From: Myxococcota bacterium
GTDB taxonomy: Bacteria; Myxococcota_A; UBA796
Direction of reading: 5' to 3'
Assembly (NCBI GenBank): GCA_029251165.1
Contig: JAQXDW010000014.1
Span: 1-64,000, forward strand
DNA length: 64,000 bases
Part shown: positions 35,495-42,911 of the stretch, piece after piece
Layout: each line of letters begins with the position of its first letter
Numbering within the stretch: position 1 is the first letter of the stretch
Program-made: the position numbers and the translations under genes
The notes under the pieces: model-generated
The model's input: only the letters and a program-made list of their open reading frames with translations
Databases searched by the model: none
Told to the model about the DNA's origin: nothing

Positions 35495-36540
35495 TAGGCG
35501 GCCTCGGTGGTGCCGGAGCGAGACAGATCGTAGCCAGGGATGTGAGCCGCCTCGGTCTGAAACGGCCGATCCGTGAGCACGTCGAGCAGGCGCTTCAGTC
35601 CGGGGTGTCCGGTCAGCTCTGCGGGGTAGACGAGGTCGAACCGCTCCTCAGACAGCGGCAGGAACGACAGCCCCGCCGCCAGCGCCGCTGGCTCGATCGC
35701 GACCCCCGCCTCCGCCGCTCCGGCGCGCACCAGCCGGGCGACCTCCAGGTGACCACCCGCCAGCGGTCCCGTCGGCATGGGCTGATCCCCGATGATCCCG
35801 CGGACCAGCTTGCTGGCTCCGGAGCCCTCCGCCCGCCGGGCGAACCGAAGCCCAGGACGCGTGAGATCGGCCAGTCCGATGGCGGCACCCGGTCCACTCA
35901 GCAGGCCCTGCCGCCAGCAGACGAGGTTGACCACCACCATGCGGCGTCCCGGAAAGCGCGCGCGGATGGCGGCGCGGTTGGCGGCGATGCGGTCAGAGCT
36001 GGCATCGAAGAAGTGCAGCCCGGCGACATGGATCAGCCCCTCCGCGAGCAGCGACAGGGCGCGTCCGCTGCTGACCGGCAGCCAGGCGCTTCGGATGTCT
36101 CGATGGTGTCCGATCCGCTGGGAGAGCAGGCCCAGCAGCGGAGCACAGCCTGCGACCAGCAGGCCCGTAGAGGCGGGCGAAGACAGCGGCTGCACCTGAC
36201 CGCTCTCCAAGAGGATTCCGTCGGCGGGGCCGAGGTCGAGGTCGGAGAGGGGATGACCGACCCACTGCCCGTCGACCTGTCCCAGGACCACCCGACCGGC
36301 GCGCGCTCCGGCGGGGAGTCGGACGGCGAGGGTGCCAGAATCGGGGAGGGCGAACAGGTCCTCGACCGTGCAGGACAGCGCACGAGCGAGCAGCAGGCTG
36401 AGGCGCGTGGAGGGCACCTGTCGACCCGCCTCGATGGCGCTCAGTGCCTGCCGACTCACGCCGACCCGCCTCGCGAGGGCCTGCTGAGAGAGCCCGGCGT
36501 GTTCCCGGTGCCGCTTGAGCTGGCAGGTGAGGTCCGACAT
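35494..36540 (-). CDS. XRE-family regulator with ModA-like ligand domain
   Basis: A 348-residue regulator. Residues about 5-62 form an XRE helix-turn-helix (Gly-Leu-Ser-Gln-Gln-Ala-Leu-Ala-Arg-Arg-Val-Gly-Val-Ser-Arg-Gln). The C-terminal 200 residues resemble the periplasmic-binding-protein-like domain found in molybdate-responsive regulators (Gly-Ser-Gly-Ala-Ser-Lys-Leu-Val near residue 239). It heads the modABC operon and probably controls it by molybdate or molybdopterin status. A TACATA box lies 7 bases before the ATG; two ATGTAA repeats near 36550-36575 (plus strand) could be its operator. Confidence 0.87.
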   Translation of the reverse strand: MSDLTCQLKRHREHAGLSQQALARRVGVSRQALSAIEAGRQVPSTRLSLLLARALSCTVEDLFALPDSGTLAVRLPAGARAGRVVLGQVDGQWVGHPLSDLDLGPADGILLESGQVQPLSSPASTGLLVAGCAPLLGLLSQRIGHHRDIRSAWLPVSSGRALSLLAEGLIHVAGLHFFDASSDRIAANRAAIRARFPGRRMVVVNLVCWRQGLLSGPGAAIGLADLTRPGLRFARRAEGSGASKLVRGIIGDQPMPTGPLAGGHLEVARLVRAGAAEAGVAIEPAALAAGLSFLPLSEERFDLVYPAELTGHPGLKRLLDVLTDRPFQTEAAHIPGYDLSRSGTTEAA

Positions 36541-36588
36541 CCCTGAGTATGTAATGTTGGCCTGACAAAATGTAAAGCCAGGATGACG

Positions 36589-37458
36589 CTACAGCAGCCA
36601 GTAGAGCGTGATCGCCTGGGTGTAGGAGAACGGGTTGACCGGGTTGAGGGGAATGCCGAGCCGAAGGTGGAGCGTGTCGAAGCGCCACTGCCAGGAGAGC
36701 GAGGCCGCGCTGGGCAGCGTCTCCAGGACCTGCTCGAAGGTCGCAGCACCGCCGGCTGCGACCTCGCCGCTTTCGCTGGCGGTGCCCACAGTCCCGATCA
36801 CCATCCCTGAGATCCACAGGGAGCTGTTGCTCTGAAAGATGAGGCTGCTGCGCTGGTTCCGTCTCCACTCTGCTGCGAGGTTGCTCTGGGCGAGGGTGAA
36901 CCGCCCGACCGCGCCGGTGTACATCGTCGAGGCGCCCATCGCATCGGTGATGCTGGCGTCGATGCTTCCGCCGGTCACCGCCCCGATGAGCCCCGCGATC
37001 TGCTCTCCGGTGAGCTCTCCAGAGATCCGCCCGAGCACCCAGGTGTTGCCGAGGTGAACGCTCCACTTCGGTGAGATCGACCAGCTGCCGCGCCAGCTCA
37101 TCGGGGTCACCCGCAGCGCCGCAGAGCTGGCGCGCTCGTCGTCTCCCGAGGCGGCTTGGGTGATGGCGTCCAGCCAGCGCTGGTGGATCGACACTGTGCT
37201 GGCCTGGAATGAGAATGCGAGCCGCTCTGTCTCGATCGCCGTCACCTTGGCCCGCGCGTTGGTGCCGAACGCCCACATCAGGGTGTTGGTGCCGATCTGG
37301 GTGTTCTCCAGCAGTCCGTAGTCCAGGCTCGCCAGGCCGACCCGCCACTGCTTGTGATCAATGGTGAATGCTGAGATGTCAGTCTGATGGTGTGGATCGC
37401 CGGGGAGTTCGTGACGTTCCTGGGCGAGCGCGGTCAGCGAGAGCAGGGCGAGCAGCAT
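36589..37458 (-). CDS. Putative outer-membrane beta-barrel protein
   Basis: A 289-residue product with a short signal peptide (Leu-Leu-Ala-Leu-Leu-Ser-Leu-Thr-Ala-Leu-Ala-Gln). The mature part consists of alternating hydrophobic/polar strands with many Trp, Ser and Thr and ends in Leu-Tyr-Trp-Leu-Leu, compatible with a barrel C-terminus. GGAGG precedes the ATG and TACCGT lies 25 bases further up. No family is recognised. Confidence 0.65.
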   Translation of the reverse strand: MLLALLSLTALAQERHELPGDPHHQTDISAFTIDHKQWRVGLASLDYGLLENTQIGTNTLMWAFGTNARAKVTAIETERLAFSFQASTVSIHQRWLDAITQAASGDDERASSAALRVTPMSWRGSWSISPKWSVHLGNTWVLGRISGELTGEQIAGLIGAVTGGSIDASITDAMGASTMYTGAVGRFTLAQSNLAAEWRRNQRSSLIFQSNSSLWISGMVIGTVGTASESGEVAAGGAATFEQVLETLPSAASLSWQWRFDTLHLRLGIPLNPVNPFSYTQAITLYWLL

Positions 37459-37538
37459 CGGGGATCCTCCAGCGAAGCGACGGTAGCATGCCCGTCAAGC
37501 CGCTCCCGCTGCCGCATGCTCTCAGTGAGAACGGCCCC

Positions 37539-38270
37539 TCATCCCAGCCGCCGAACCACCGGCCCTCGCGCTGCCGTGAGCAGCGCCAGCGCTGCCGCGA
37601 GCACCGCATGCTGCGCCACCGGGTTTCCGGGCTCTCCCAGCGCATATCCGTGCGGATACGGCACCAGCAGCGCCCGTGGAATCCCCATCGACTCTGCGAT
37701 GCCCTCCAGCAATTGCAGGCACACTGTGGCGATTCCCCGTCGCTCTGCCTCCGCCGCGATCAGCCCGACCGACTGATTGCACATCGGTCAGACCGGCACC
37801 AGCAAGGCGATGTCCACGCCGTCTTCTTCCAGGACGTCCACCGCTGCCGGCGCGGTCTTCGCCACCAGCCGACCCGGCGCGGTCACGCTGCCCATGAAGC
37901 TGAGGTGCCGTGGACTCACGGAGCCGATGGTCCCTTCCGCTGCCAGCTCCCGGAGCCGGTCCAGCGGCAGCGCGAGGTTGGGGTCTGCGTGGATGCCGTC
38001 GCGGGAGAAGGCCCGGCTCTTGTGGGTCAGCCGCAGCGTGGCGAGGTCGGTGTCGGCAGGGAGAACTCGGAAGCTGACGTCTCCGCCGCTTACGCTCCGC
38101 GAGAACGGCTCCTGGTCCGGCGTGACCATGCCCGCCGACGAGATCAGCGCCACGCGGCTCTCCGACAGCGGGGTGTCCAGCACATGCCACGGCGTCGGGT
38201 GGATTCGCCGCCAGGCATAGCCCTCCACGAAGCGTCGATCGCGTGCAGAAAGCTCTGAGAGTGTCGCCAT
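37539..38270 (-). CDS. Selenoprotein of the PrdB/GrdB-like reductase family
   Basis: An in-frame TGA at 37790-37788 splits what is otherwise one 243-residue protein. Translating it as selenocysteine gives Val-Pro-Val-Sec161-Pro-Met-Cys164, the UxxC redox motif at the place where D-proline/glycine reductase Sec subunits (PrdB/GrdB family) carry it. Both flanks are clearly one protein. They include Met-Val-Thr-Pro before the motif and Asn-Gln-Ser-Val-Gly-Leu-Ile-Ala-Ala-Glu-x-Glu-Arg-Arg-Gly-Ile after it. ATG 38270 follows AAAGGGGG. Stickland partners are not encoded nearby, so this is probably the wide-spread stand-alone form with unknown substrate. selA, selB, selC and selD must lie elsewhere. 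Confidence 0.88.
37759..37777 (-). other. Candidate bacterial SECIS hairpin
   Basis: On the mRNA, ten bases after the UGA, AUCAG pairs with CUGAU around a nine-base loop UCGGUCGGG. Position and the G-rich loop fit the loosely conserved bacterial SECIS element that recruits SelB. An alternative GACCGA/UCGGUC pairing starts at the UGA itself. The element lies within the reading frame. Confidence 0.5.
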
Positions 38271-38396
38271 TTTGAGTCCCCCTTTCACCAGATGGCACCG
38301 GTCGGTATATCCCAACCACCATCCACGCTTGGGCTCTCAGTCGTTGCCCAGCAGCCGCCCTTGCGCGGCACCGGTCAAACGAAAGGAAAAACACAC

Positions 38397-38807
38397 ATGA
38401 AGTACGCAGTCATTTTCGCACGCATTCTTCTGGGGCTCGGCATGGTGATTCCGGGACTGCTGGGGCTCCTGGGCATGATCGGGATCGGTCCGATGGCGAG
38501 CGGAGAGCCGCTTCCGGGAGATGCTGGAGTCTTCATGGGGCTGCTGATGAGCACGAAGTACCTCGCGGTGGTCAAGCTCACTGAGCTGCTCGGCGGCCTG
38601 CTCATCCTCAGCGGACGGATGCTGCCGCTGGGGCTCGTGATGGTGATCCCGGTGCTGATCAACATCCTCATCTTCCATGGCGCCATGGATCCCGCCGGAA
38701 TCCTGCCCGGTGCCATCTTCAGTGTGCTGGCTGGTGTGCTGGTCTGGGGCTACCGGGGCAGCTTCGCGGGCATCCTGAGCACCAGCGCCACGCCGACGGC
38801 AGGCTGA
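38397..38807 (+). CDS. DoxX-family membrane protein
   Basis: A 136-residue inner-membrane protein with four predicted helices. The Arg-Ile-Leu-Leu-Gly-Leu-Gly-Met-Val-Ile-Pro-Gly start, the Lys-Tyr-Leu-Ala-Val-Val-Lys-Leu-Thr-Glu-Leu-Leu-Gly-Gly-Leu-Leu-Ile-Leu segment and the Pro-Val-Leu-Ile-Asn-Ile-Leu-x-Phe-His motif are typical of DoxX. ATG 38397 follows GAAAGGAAAA. It is divergent from the selenoprotein, with about 125 bases of shared promoter region. DoxX proteins are linked to redox and sulfur metabolism, but the role here is open. Confidence 0.85.
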   Translation: MKYAVIFARILLGLGMVIPGLLGLLGMIGIGPMASGEPLPGDAGVFMGLLMSTKYLAVVKLTELLGGLLILSGRMLPLGLVMVIPVLINILIFHGAMDPAGILPGAIFSVLAGVLVWGYRGSFAGILSTSATPTAG

Positions 38808-38860
38808 CACCCTGGTAAGGGCCGCCAGAGTCTGATGCCTTGTCGGAGCGCGTCACCGGA

Positions 38861-38872
38861 TACAGGAATGCG
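38861..38872 (+). promoter_or_regulatory. -10 box TACAGG, leaderless start
   Basis: TACAGG (38861-38866), six bases, then ATG 38873. No Shine-Dalgarno. The hexamer is weaker than TACACT but the spacing is the same. Confidence 0.4.
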
Positions 38873-39643
38873 ATGAGCACTGCCTGGAGCCTGACTGGAC
38901 GCCGCGCCCTGATCACCGGGGCCACAAAAGGAATCGGCCTCGCCGTGGCCGAGGAATTCGTCGCGCTGGGGGCGGCGGTCTTTGTGGTGGCTCGGAATGC
39001 GCCGGACGTCGCGGCCCTCGTGGACCGGCTGCGCGCAGCGGGCCATGACGCCGCAGGCTGCGCGGCGGATCTGGCAGAAGAGTCGGGGCGAGCGACCCTG
39101 CTTGAGGCCCTCCGTGCGCACTGGAATGGGCTCGATGTGCTGGTCAACAACGTCGGCACAAACCTGCGCAAGTCATCTCTCGACTACACCCTGGCCGATC
39201 TGCGCAGCCTGATGGCGGTCAACCTGGAGAGCGGCTGGGCGCTGTCTCAGGCGCTGCACCCCTGGCTCTCTGATGGCGGCGGCAGCATCGTCAATGTCTC
39301 CTCCGTCTCCTCCATCTCCATCGTCGCCACCTCCACCGCCGCGTACGCCATGACCAAGGGCGCGATGGACCAGATGACCCGCTTCTTTGCGGTGGAGTGG
39401 GCACCGGACGGCATCCGGGTGAACTCGGTTCATCCCTGGTACATCCGCACTCCGCTGGCTGAGCAGGTCCTCAAGGATCCGGTAAAGCGCGCGCGGATCG
39501 AGGCGGCCACCCCGATGGGGCGGGTCGGAGAGCCCGAGGAGGTTGCCCGCGCCGTGGCCTTCCTGGCGATGGATGCTGCGGCATACATCACCGGCACTCA
39601 CCTCATCATCGACGGTGGGTTCTCACGCCTTGGTGTGCGGTAG
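38873..39643 (+). CDS. Short-chain dehydrogenase (tropinone-reductase-like)
   Basis: A 256-residue NAD(P)-dependent SDR. The cofactor loop is Thr-Gly-Ala-Thr-Lys-Gly-Ile-Gly near residue 16, the structural motif is Asn-Asn-Val-Gly-Thr-Asn, and the active site is Ser...Tyr-Ala-Met-Thr-Lys. The Asn-Asn-Val-Gly-Thr-Asn variant and overall pattern match tropinone-reductase-like SDRs, but the substrate cannot be deduced. ATG 38873 is preferred over a TTG at 38840 because it begins the fold and has a promoter box 6 bases upstream. Confidence 0.92.
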   Translation: MSTAWSLTGRRALITGATKGIGLAVAEEFVALGAAVFVVARNAPDVAALVDRLRAAGHDAAGCAADLAEESGRATLLEALRAHWNGLDVLVNNVGTNLRKSSLDYTLADLRSLMAVNLESGWALSQALHPWLSDGGGSIVNVSSVSSISIVATSTAAYAMTKGAMDQMTRFFAVEWAPDGIRVNSVHPWYIRTPLAEQVLKDPVKRARIEAATPMGRVGEPEEVARAVAFLAMDAAAYITGTHLIIDGGFSRLGVR

Positions 39644-39850
39644 GCCGGTAATCTCGACGCGACACCAGCCACGAGGGTCGTCGAGTGATGTGCCGCTTGG
39701 ACCGGTGCCAAGGCGCCGTCTCGTCTTCTCTCGCTTCCCGATGAGGGCGGACAGCGTCCTGGCCGTGCTGAGCGCGCTGGGCGAATACGCTGGCGTTGCA
39801 GCAGCCTGAGGATTCGGTCTGTCAGTCCAGAACGCTGCGAGCATGGCGGA

Positions 39851-39862
39851 TACACTGCTGCA
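39851..39862 (+). promoter_or_regulatory. -10 box TACACT, leaderless start
   Basis: TACACT (39851-39856), six bases, then ATG 39863. No Shine-Dalgarno. The remaining 200 bases of the gap after the SDR gene hold nothing I can recognise. Confidence 0.55.
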
Positions 39863-40348
39863 ATGAGCACCGACAGCAACCGCCGACTGATGTCCCTCCT
39901 GGTCTGCTGGGTGATCCACGCCGGGCTGCTGATGTTCATCGGCTTCACCGGTCTGCTCATGGGCTTGATGGGGCCGCCTGAGCAGCTGCTGTCGTTCTAT
40001 GAGCCCATCTTCGGTGCGGCCGTGCTGCCGTTTGCCCGGCTGATCGAGCTGATCGTCTCCAGCGCGGTGTGGGTGCTGCTGGCGGGAGGGATCATCGGGC
40101 TGGCTGCGCTGGGTGGGTTTCTGCGCAAGGCGTGGGGGCGGACGCTGCTGCGCGTGGTCACCTGGATGCACATCATCGGCCTGCTCCCGCTGCTGCTCAC
40201 CATCCACCTCAACGTCGGCCTCAGCGGAATTGTGGGGACCATCGTTGTGATCGCTGAGCTTGGAACCGGGATCGCCAGCGTGGTCGTGCTGCGGGGCTCG
40301 CTGAAGATCATCGATCAGGTGACCTGGGGCGCAGAGCGTGTGGGGTAG
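39863..40348 (+). CDS. Four-helix integral membrane protein
   Basis: A 161-residue inner-membrane protein with about four hydrophobic helices (roughly residues 10-35, 55-80, 95-115 and 120-145) and short charged ends. No family, motif or cofactor site is recognised. The start is supported by the leaderless promoter. Confidence 0.72.
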   Translation: MSTDSNRRLMSLLVCWVIHAGLLMFIGFTGLLMGLMGPPEQLLSFYEPIFGAAVLPFARLIELIVSSAVWVLLAGGIIGLAALGGFLRKAWGRTLLRVVTWMHIIGLLPLLLTIHLNVGLSGIVGTIVVIAELGTGIASVVVLRGSLKIIDQVTWGAERVG

Positions 40349-40414
40349 CGTGCTGGAGGGGGCCTCATGCGGCAGAACGCATGCTGCGCGCGTGCGGTGC
40401 TGAGGAGAGGGGGG

Positions 40415-40426
40415 TAGCTTTCCCTC
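40415..40426 (+). promoter_or_regulatory. -10 box TAGCTT, leaderless start
   Basis: TAGCTT (40415-40420), six bases, then ATG 40427. The first three bases of the hexamer are an in-frame TAG, so translation cannot begin further upstream. Confidence 0.5.
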
Positions 40427-41575
40427 ATGCTGCTCCTCTTCCTGGCCTGCACCGATCCGCGCTCCGCAGAAGACCCCTACGCAGACCTCGCGTTCCCTCC
40501 GGCGGGCCCCGAGCATGCACCGGATGCCTCTGACTGGGGGCCGTTCCCGGTCGGCGTGACCACCCTCTGGCTCACCGATCCGGATCGCACCCTCGAGGAC
40601 GGCTCGCCTCGGATCGTTCCCGTCGAGGTGTGGTATCCAGCAGCCTCTGCAGAGGGCGAGCTGCGCACCTATGCGGTCGCTGACTTCGTTCCAGAGGTGC
40701 GGCTGAAGGTCGAGGACATCGCTCCCGATGACCTCCCCTGGCTGACCTCCAGCAGCCTCGATACGCCCGAGGCCGATACTGCCCACGGTCCGTACCCGCT
40801 GGTGGTCTTCTCTCACGGCAACGGCGGCATGCGACTGCAGTCGCTGTTCTTCACCGAGTACCTCGCCAGCCACGGCTATGTGGTGGCCTCTCCCGATCAC
40901 ATCGGCAACACCCTCGCCGACTTGCTGATCCCCGGAGAGAACGAATTCAGCTCGACTGCGGACAGCTTCCTCTACCGTCCGGATGATGTCCGGATGGTGG
41001 TCGAGCGTCTCCGAGGTGCAGACGATCCGGCGCCGGTCTCTGCGGGCGACTGGGGCATCGCCGGGCACTCGCTGGGTGCCTGGACCGCCCTGCACGCTGC
41101 CGGTGAAGAGGATGGAGTCGCCGTCACCATCGCCCAGGCTCCGCCGGACATCCAGCTCGCCCTCGCCGGGACCGGAACGGCACCGGATGAGCTGGACATG
41201 CCGGTGATGCTCCAGGCTGGGACCGCCGATCAGATCCTCGACTACGCCACCAACGCGGACGCTTCCTTTGACCTCATGGCACCCCCGAGCCTCATGGCGA
41301 CCTACTTCGACGCCGGGCACTTCACCTTCTCCGACCTCTGCATCCTGGAGCTTGGCGTGGTGCAGGACCTCATCGAGGACTCGGTGGGCAACGTCATGCA
41401 GGATGGCTGCGGTCCTGAGAACCCCGACGTCGAGACGATCTTGCCGCTGCTGCGCTTCCACGCCATCGGCCTGATCAACGCCACCCTCCGCGACTCTCCT
41501 GGCAGCGAGGCGGCGATGCTCGCGGGACCAGGTGGAGATCTGGAGTCATTCTTTGAGCTGGAAGTGCTGCGGTAG
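40427..41575 (+). CDS. Secreted alpha/beta hydrolase lipoprotein
   Basis: A 382-residue protein with the shortest lipoprotein signal of the window (Met-Leu-Leu-Leu-Phe-Leu-Ala-Cys8). It is an alpha/beta hydrolase of the platelet-activating-factor-acetylhydrolase/dienelactone type: oxyanion turn Ser-His-Gly-Asn-Gly-Gly, nucleophile elbow Gly-His-Ser-Leu-Gly, a later Asp in Gly-Thr-Ala-Asp-Gln, and His in Ala-Gly-His-Phe-Thr-Phe. The substrate may be a phospholipid or other ester. It is anchored in the periplasm or on the cell surface. Confidence 0.88.
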   Translation: MLLLFLACTDPRSAEDPYADLAFPPAGPEHAPDASDWGPFPVGVTTLWLTDPDRTLEDGSPRIVPVEVWYPAASAEGELRTYAVADFVPEVRLKVEDIAPDDLPWLTSSSLDTPEADTAHGPYPLVVFSHGNGGMRLQSLFFTEYLASHGYVVASPDHIGNTLADLLIPGENEFSSTADSFLYRPDDVRMVVERLRGADDPAPVSAGDWGIAGHSLGAWTALHAAGEEDGVAVTIAQAPPDIQLALAGTGTAPDELDMPVMLQAGTADQILDYATNADASFDLMAPPSLMATYFDAGHFTFSDLCILELGVVQDLIEDSVGNVMQDGCGPENPDVETILPLLRFHAIGLINATLRDSPGSEAAMLAGPGGDLESFFELEVLR

Positions 41576-41747
41576 ACGTTGTCGTGTAACGCCGTGAGTA
41601 TTCATTGTTGTTCCGCGAGCGGTGACCAGGACAGCGCGAAGCACCAGCGCATTGTCTGGTGGATCGGGAGCGAGCGCAGAGAGGGCTGCGAGGAAAGCGG
41701 CGGGGCTGGCACCGTGCTGGATGAGGTTTACGATTGGTATCGTGGGC

Positions 41748-42743
41748 TCACCGTGGCTGAAGATCGGTGGGTAACCGGATGAATCCGGTGTTGTCTTCAG
41801 GAATCAGTGCGATCAGTCGCAGCAGGTCTCTCACCACGCTGCGCTTCAGCACCCGGTCGGCAGGACTTCGGGGTCGAAGGTCGGGGCCGGAATTCAGCTC
41901 GATGAGCCGGACACCGCCAGACGCATCCACCACAACATCTGCACCGAGAAGGTGAAACGCCGGGTTACTGTAGAACGACCATCGGCTGAGGACGGACGGG
42001 ATGATGATCGATGCTGTGGCGGAGAGCATCGCATCGACTCGGTTCATCAGGTCATCGGTGTCGATGTCGTGGAGCATCGCGAGGAGTCCCGCGAGGTCGA
42101 TCGGGCGTCCAGGGAGCAGCGCTGCTCCTCGGGTGATCACCGCATCGCGCTCCAGCAGCGAGTGCCCCATCGGTGCTGGTGCCCAGATGCAGCGACCGCG
42201 CTGGTGCCGCCACACCGTAGGCGCACCATCTCGGTAGAGGACCACCACATACAGGCGGAGGTGGAAGCGGTGTCCGTCGACGAGCAGGAGGTCCGGCAGG
42301 AGGCGCTGGGCGAGGGTGTGTCCGTCTTCGGCAGCAGCATGAAGGGCCGCCACATCTCCGCAGAGACGGAGCCCCTTGCGCTGCTCTAAGACGGGGTGCT
42401 TGGCGATGTACACCGTGTCTCGTGGCTGCTCATCCAGCAGGGCGACGTCGTCGGGCTGATCGAGCTGCCAGGACTCCGGCATCAGCGCGCAGGCGCGGTC
42501 TCGCCCCAGGCCCTCCAGCAGTCCCAGCCACAGGGCGGTCTTGTTGGAGAGGTGGCCGGCGTTGGGCAGGCGGCTGAGCCACTGATCGGTCCGGCTGGGC
42601 AGCAGGGTCTTCAGCGAGGCGCTGCTGCTGGTCAGGTAGAGATCCCAGCTCGCCGCCAGATCGTCCGTGCGCGTCGCTCCCACCTCCGCAAGGACTGCGG
42701 TGAAGGTTGGACAGAAGCGGGTCGGAGCGTAGTAGGTGAACAC
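41748..42743 (-). CDS. Tubulin-tyrosine-ligase-like ATP-grasp protein
   Basis: A 331-residue member of the TTL/TTLL family, enzymes that ligate an amino acid to a protein or peptide using ATP. Visible ATP-grasp features are Tyr-Ile-Ala-Lys-His-Pro (ATP-binding Lys), the Arg-Phe-His-Leu-Arg-Leu-Tyr-Val-Val-Val block, and the metal-binding Leu-Leu-Gly-Ala-Asp-Val-Val-Val-Asp...Leu-Ile-Glu-Leu-Asn. GTG 42743 is preferred to an upstream TTG because a TACACT box ends 7 bases before it. Targets in bacteria are unknown. Confidence 0.85.
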   Translation of the reverse strand: MFTYYAPTRFCPTFTAVLAEVGATRTDDLAASWDLYLTSSSASLKTLLPSRTDQWLSRLPNAGHLSNKTALWLGLLEGLGRDRACALMPESWQLDQPDDVALLDEQPRDTVYIAKHPVLEQRKGLRLCGDVAALHAAAEDGHTLAQRLLPDLLLVDGHRFHLRLYVVVLYRDGAPTVWRHQRGRCIWAPAPMGHSLLERDAVITRGAALLPGRPIDLAGLLAMLHDIDTDDLMNRVDAMLSATASIIIPSVLSRWSFYSNPAFHLLGADVVVDASGGVRLIELNSGPDLRPRSPADRVLKRSVVRDLLRLIALIPEDNTGFIRLPTDLQPR

Positions 42744-42756
42744 CGCTGTGAGTGTA
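42744..42756 (-). promoter_or_regulatory. -10 box TACACT, leaderless start of TTL-like gene
   Basis: TACACT (42756-42751, minus strand), seven bases, then GTG 42743. No Shine-Dalgarno. Confidence 0.5.
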
Positions 42757-42911
42757 CTGGAGCACGGGCATCGCCCCCCGAGGGTGAGCCTCAAGGGGGG
42801 CAGTCGTGAAGGTTACGGCTGGGAAACCGGTCGGTGTGGTCTCCGTGCCTCAGCCGCCGCATCCCAGGATCAGGAGCGGGCGTCGTGGGGTGCTCAGGCC
42901 GCTGCGGTGCC

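Noticed and set aside
37539..38270. Frameshifted or nonsense-mutated pseudogene
   Set aside because: The interruption is a single TGA in the same frame, placed exactly at the redox position of a family known to use selenocysteine, followed by Cys three residues later; decay would not choose that codon and site.
39623..41461. Open frame of 612 codons on the minus strand
   Set aside because: Antisense to a membrane protein and an alpha/beta hydrolase with clear family motifs.
41579..41782. Possible 67-residue protein starting at TTG
   Set aside because: No ribosome-binding site, overlaps the end of the TTL-like gene, no family features.
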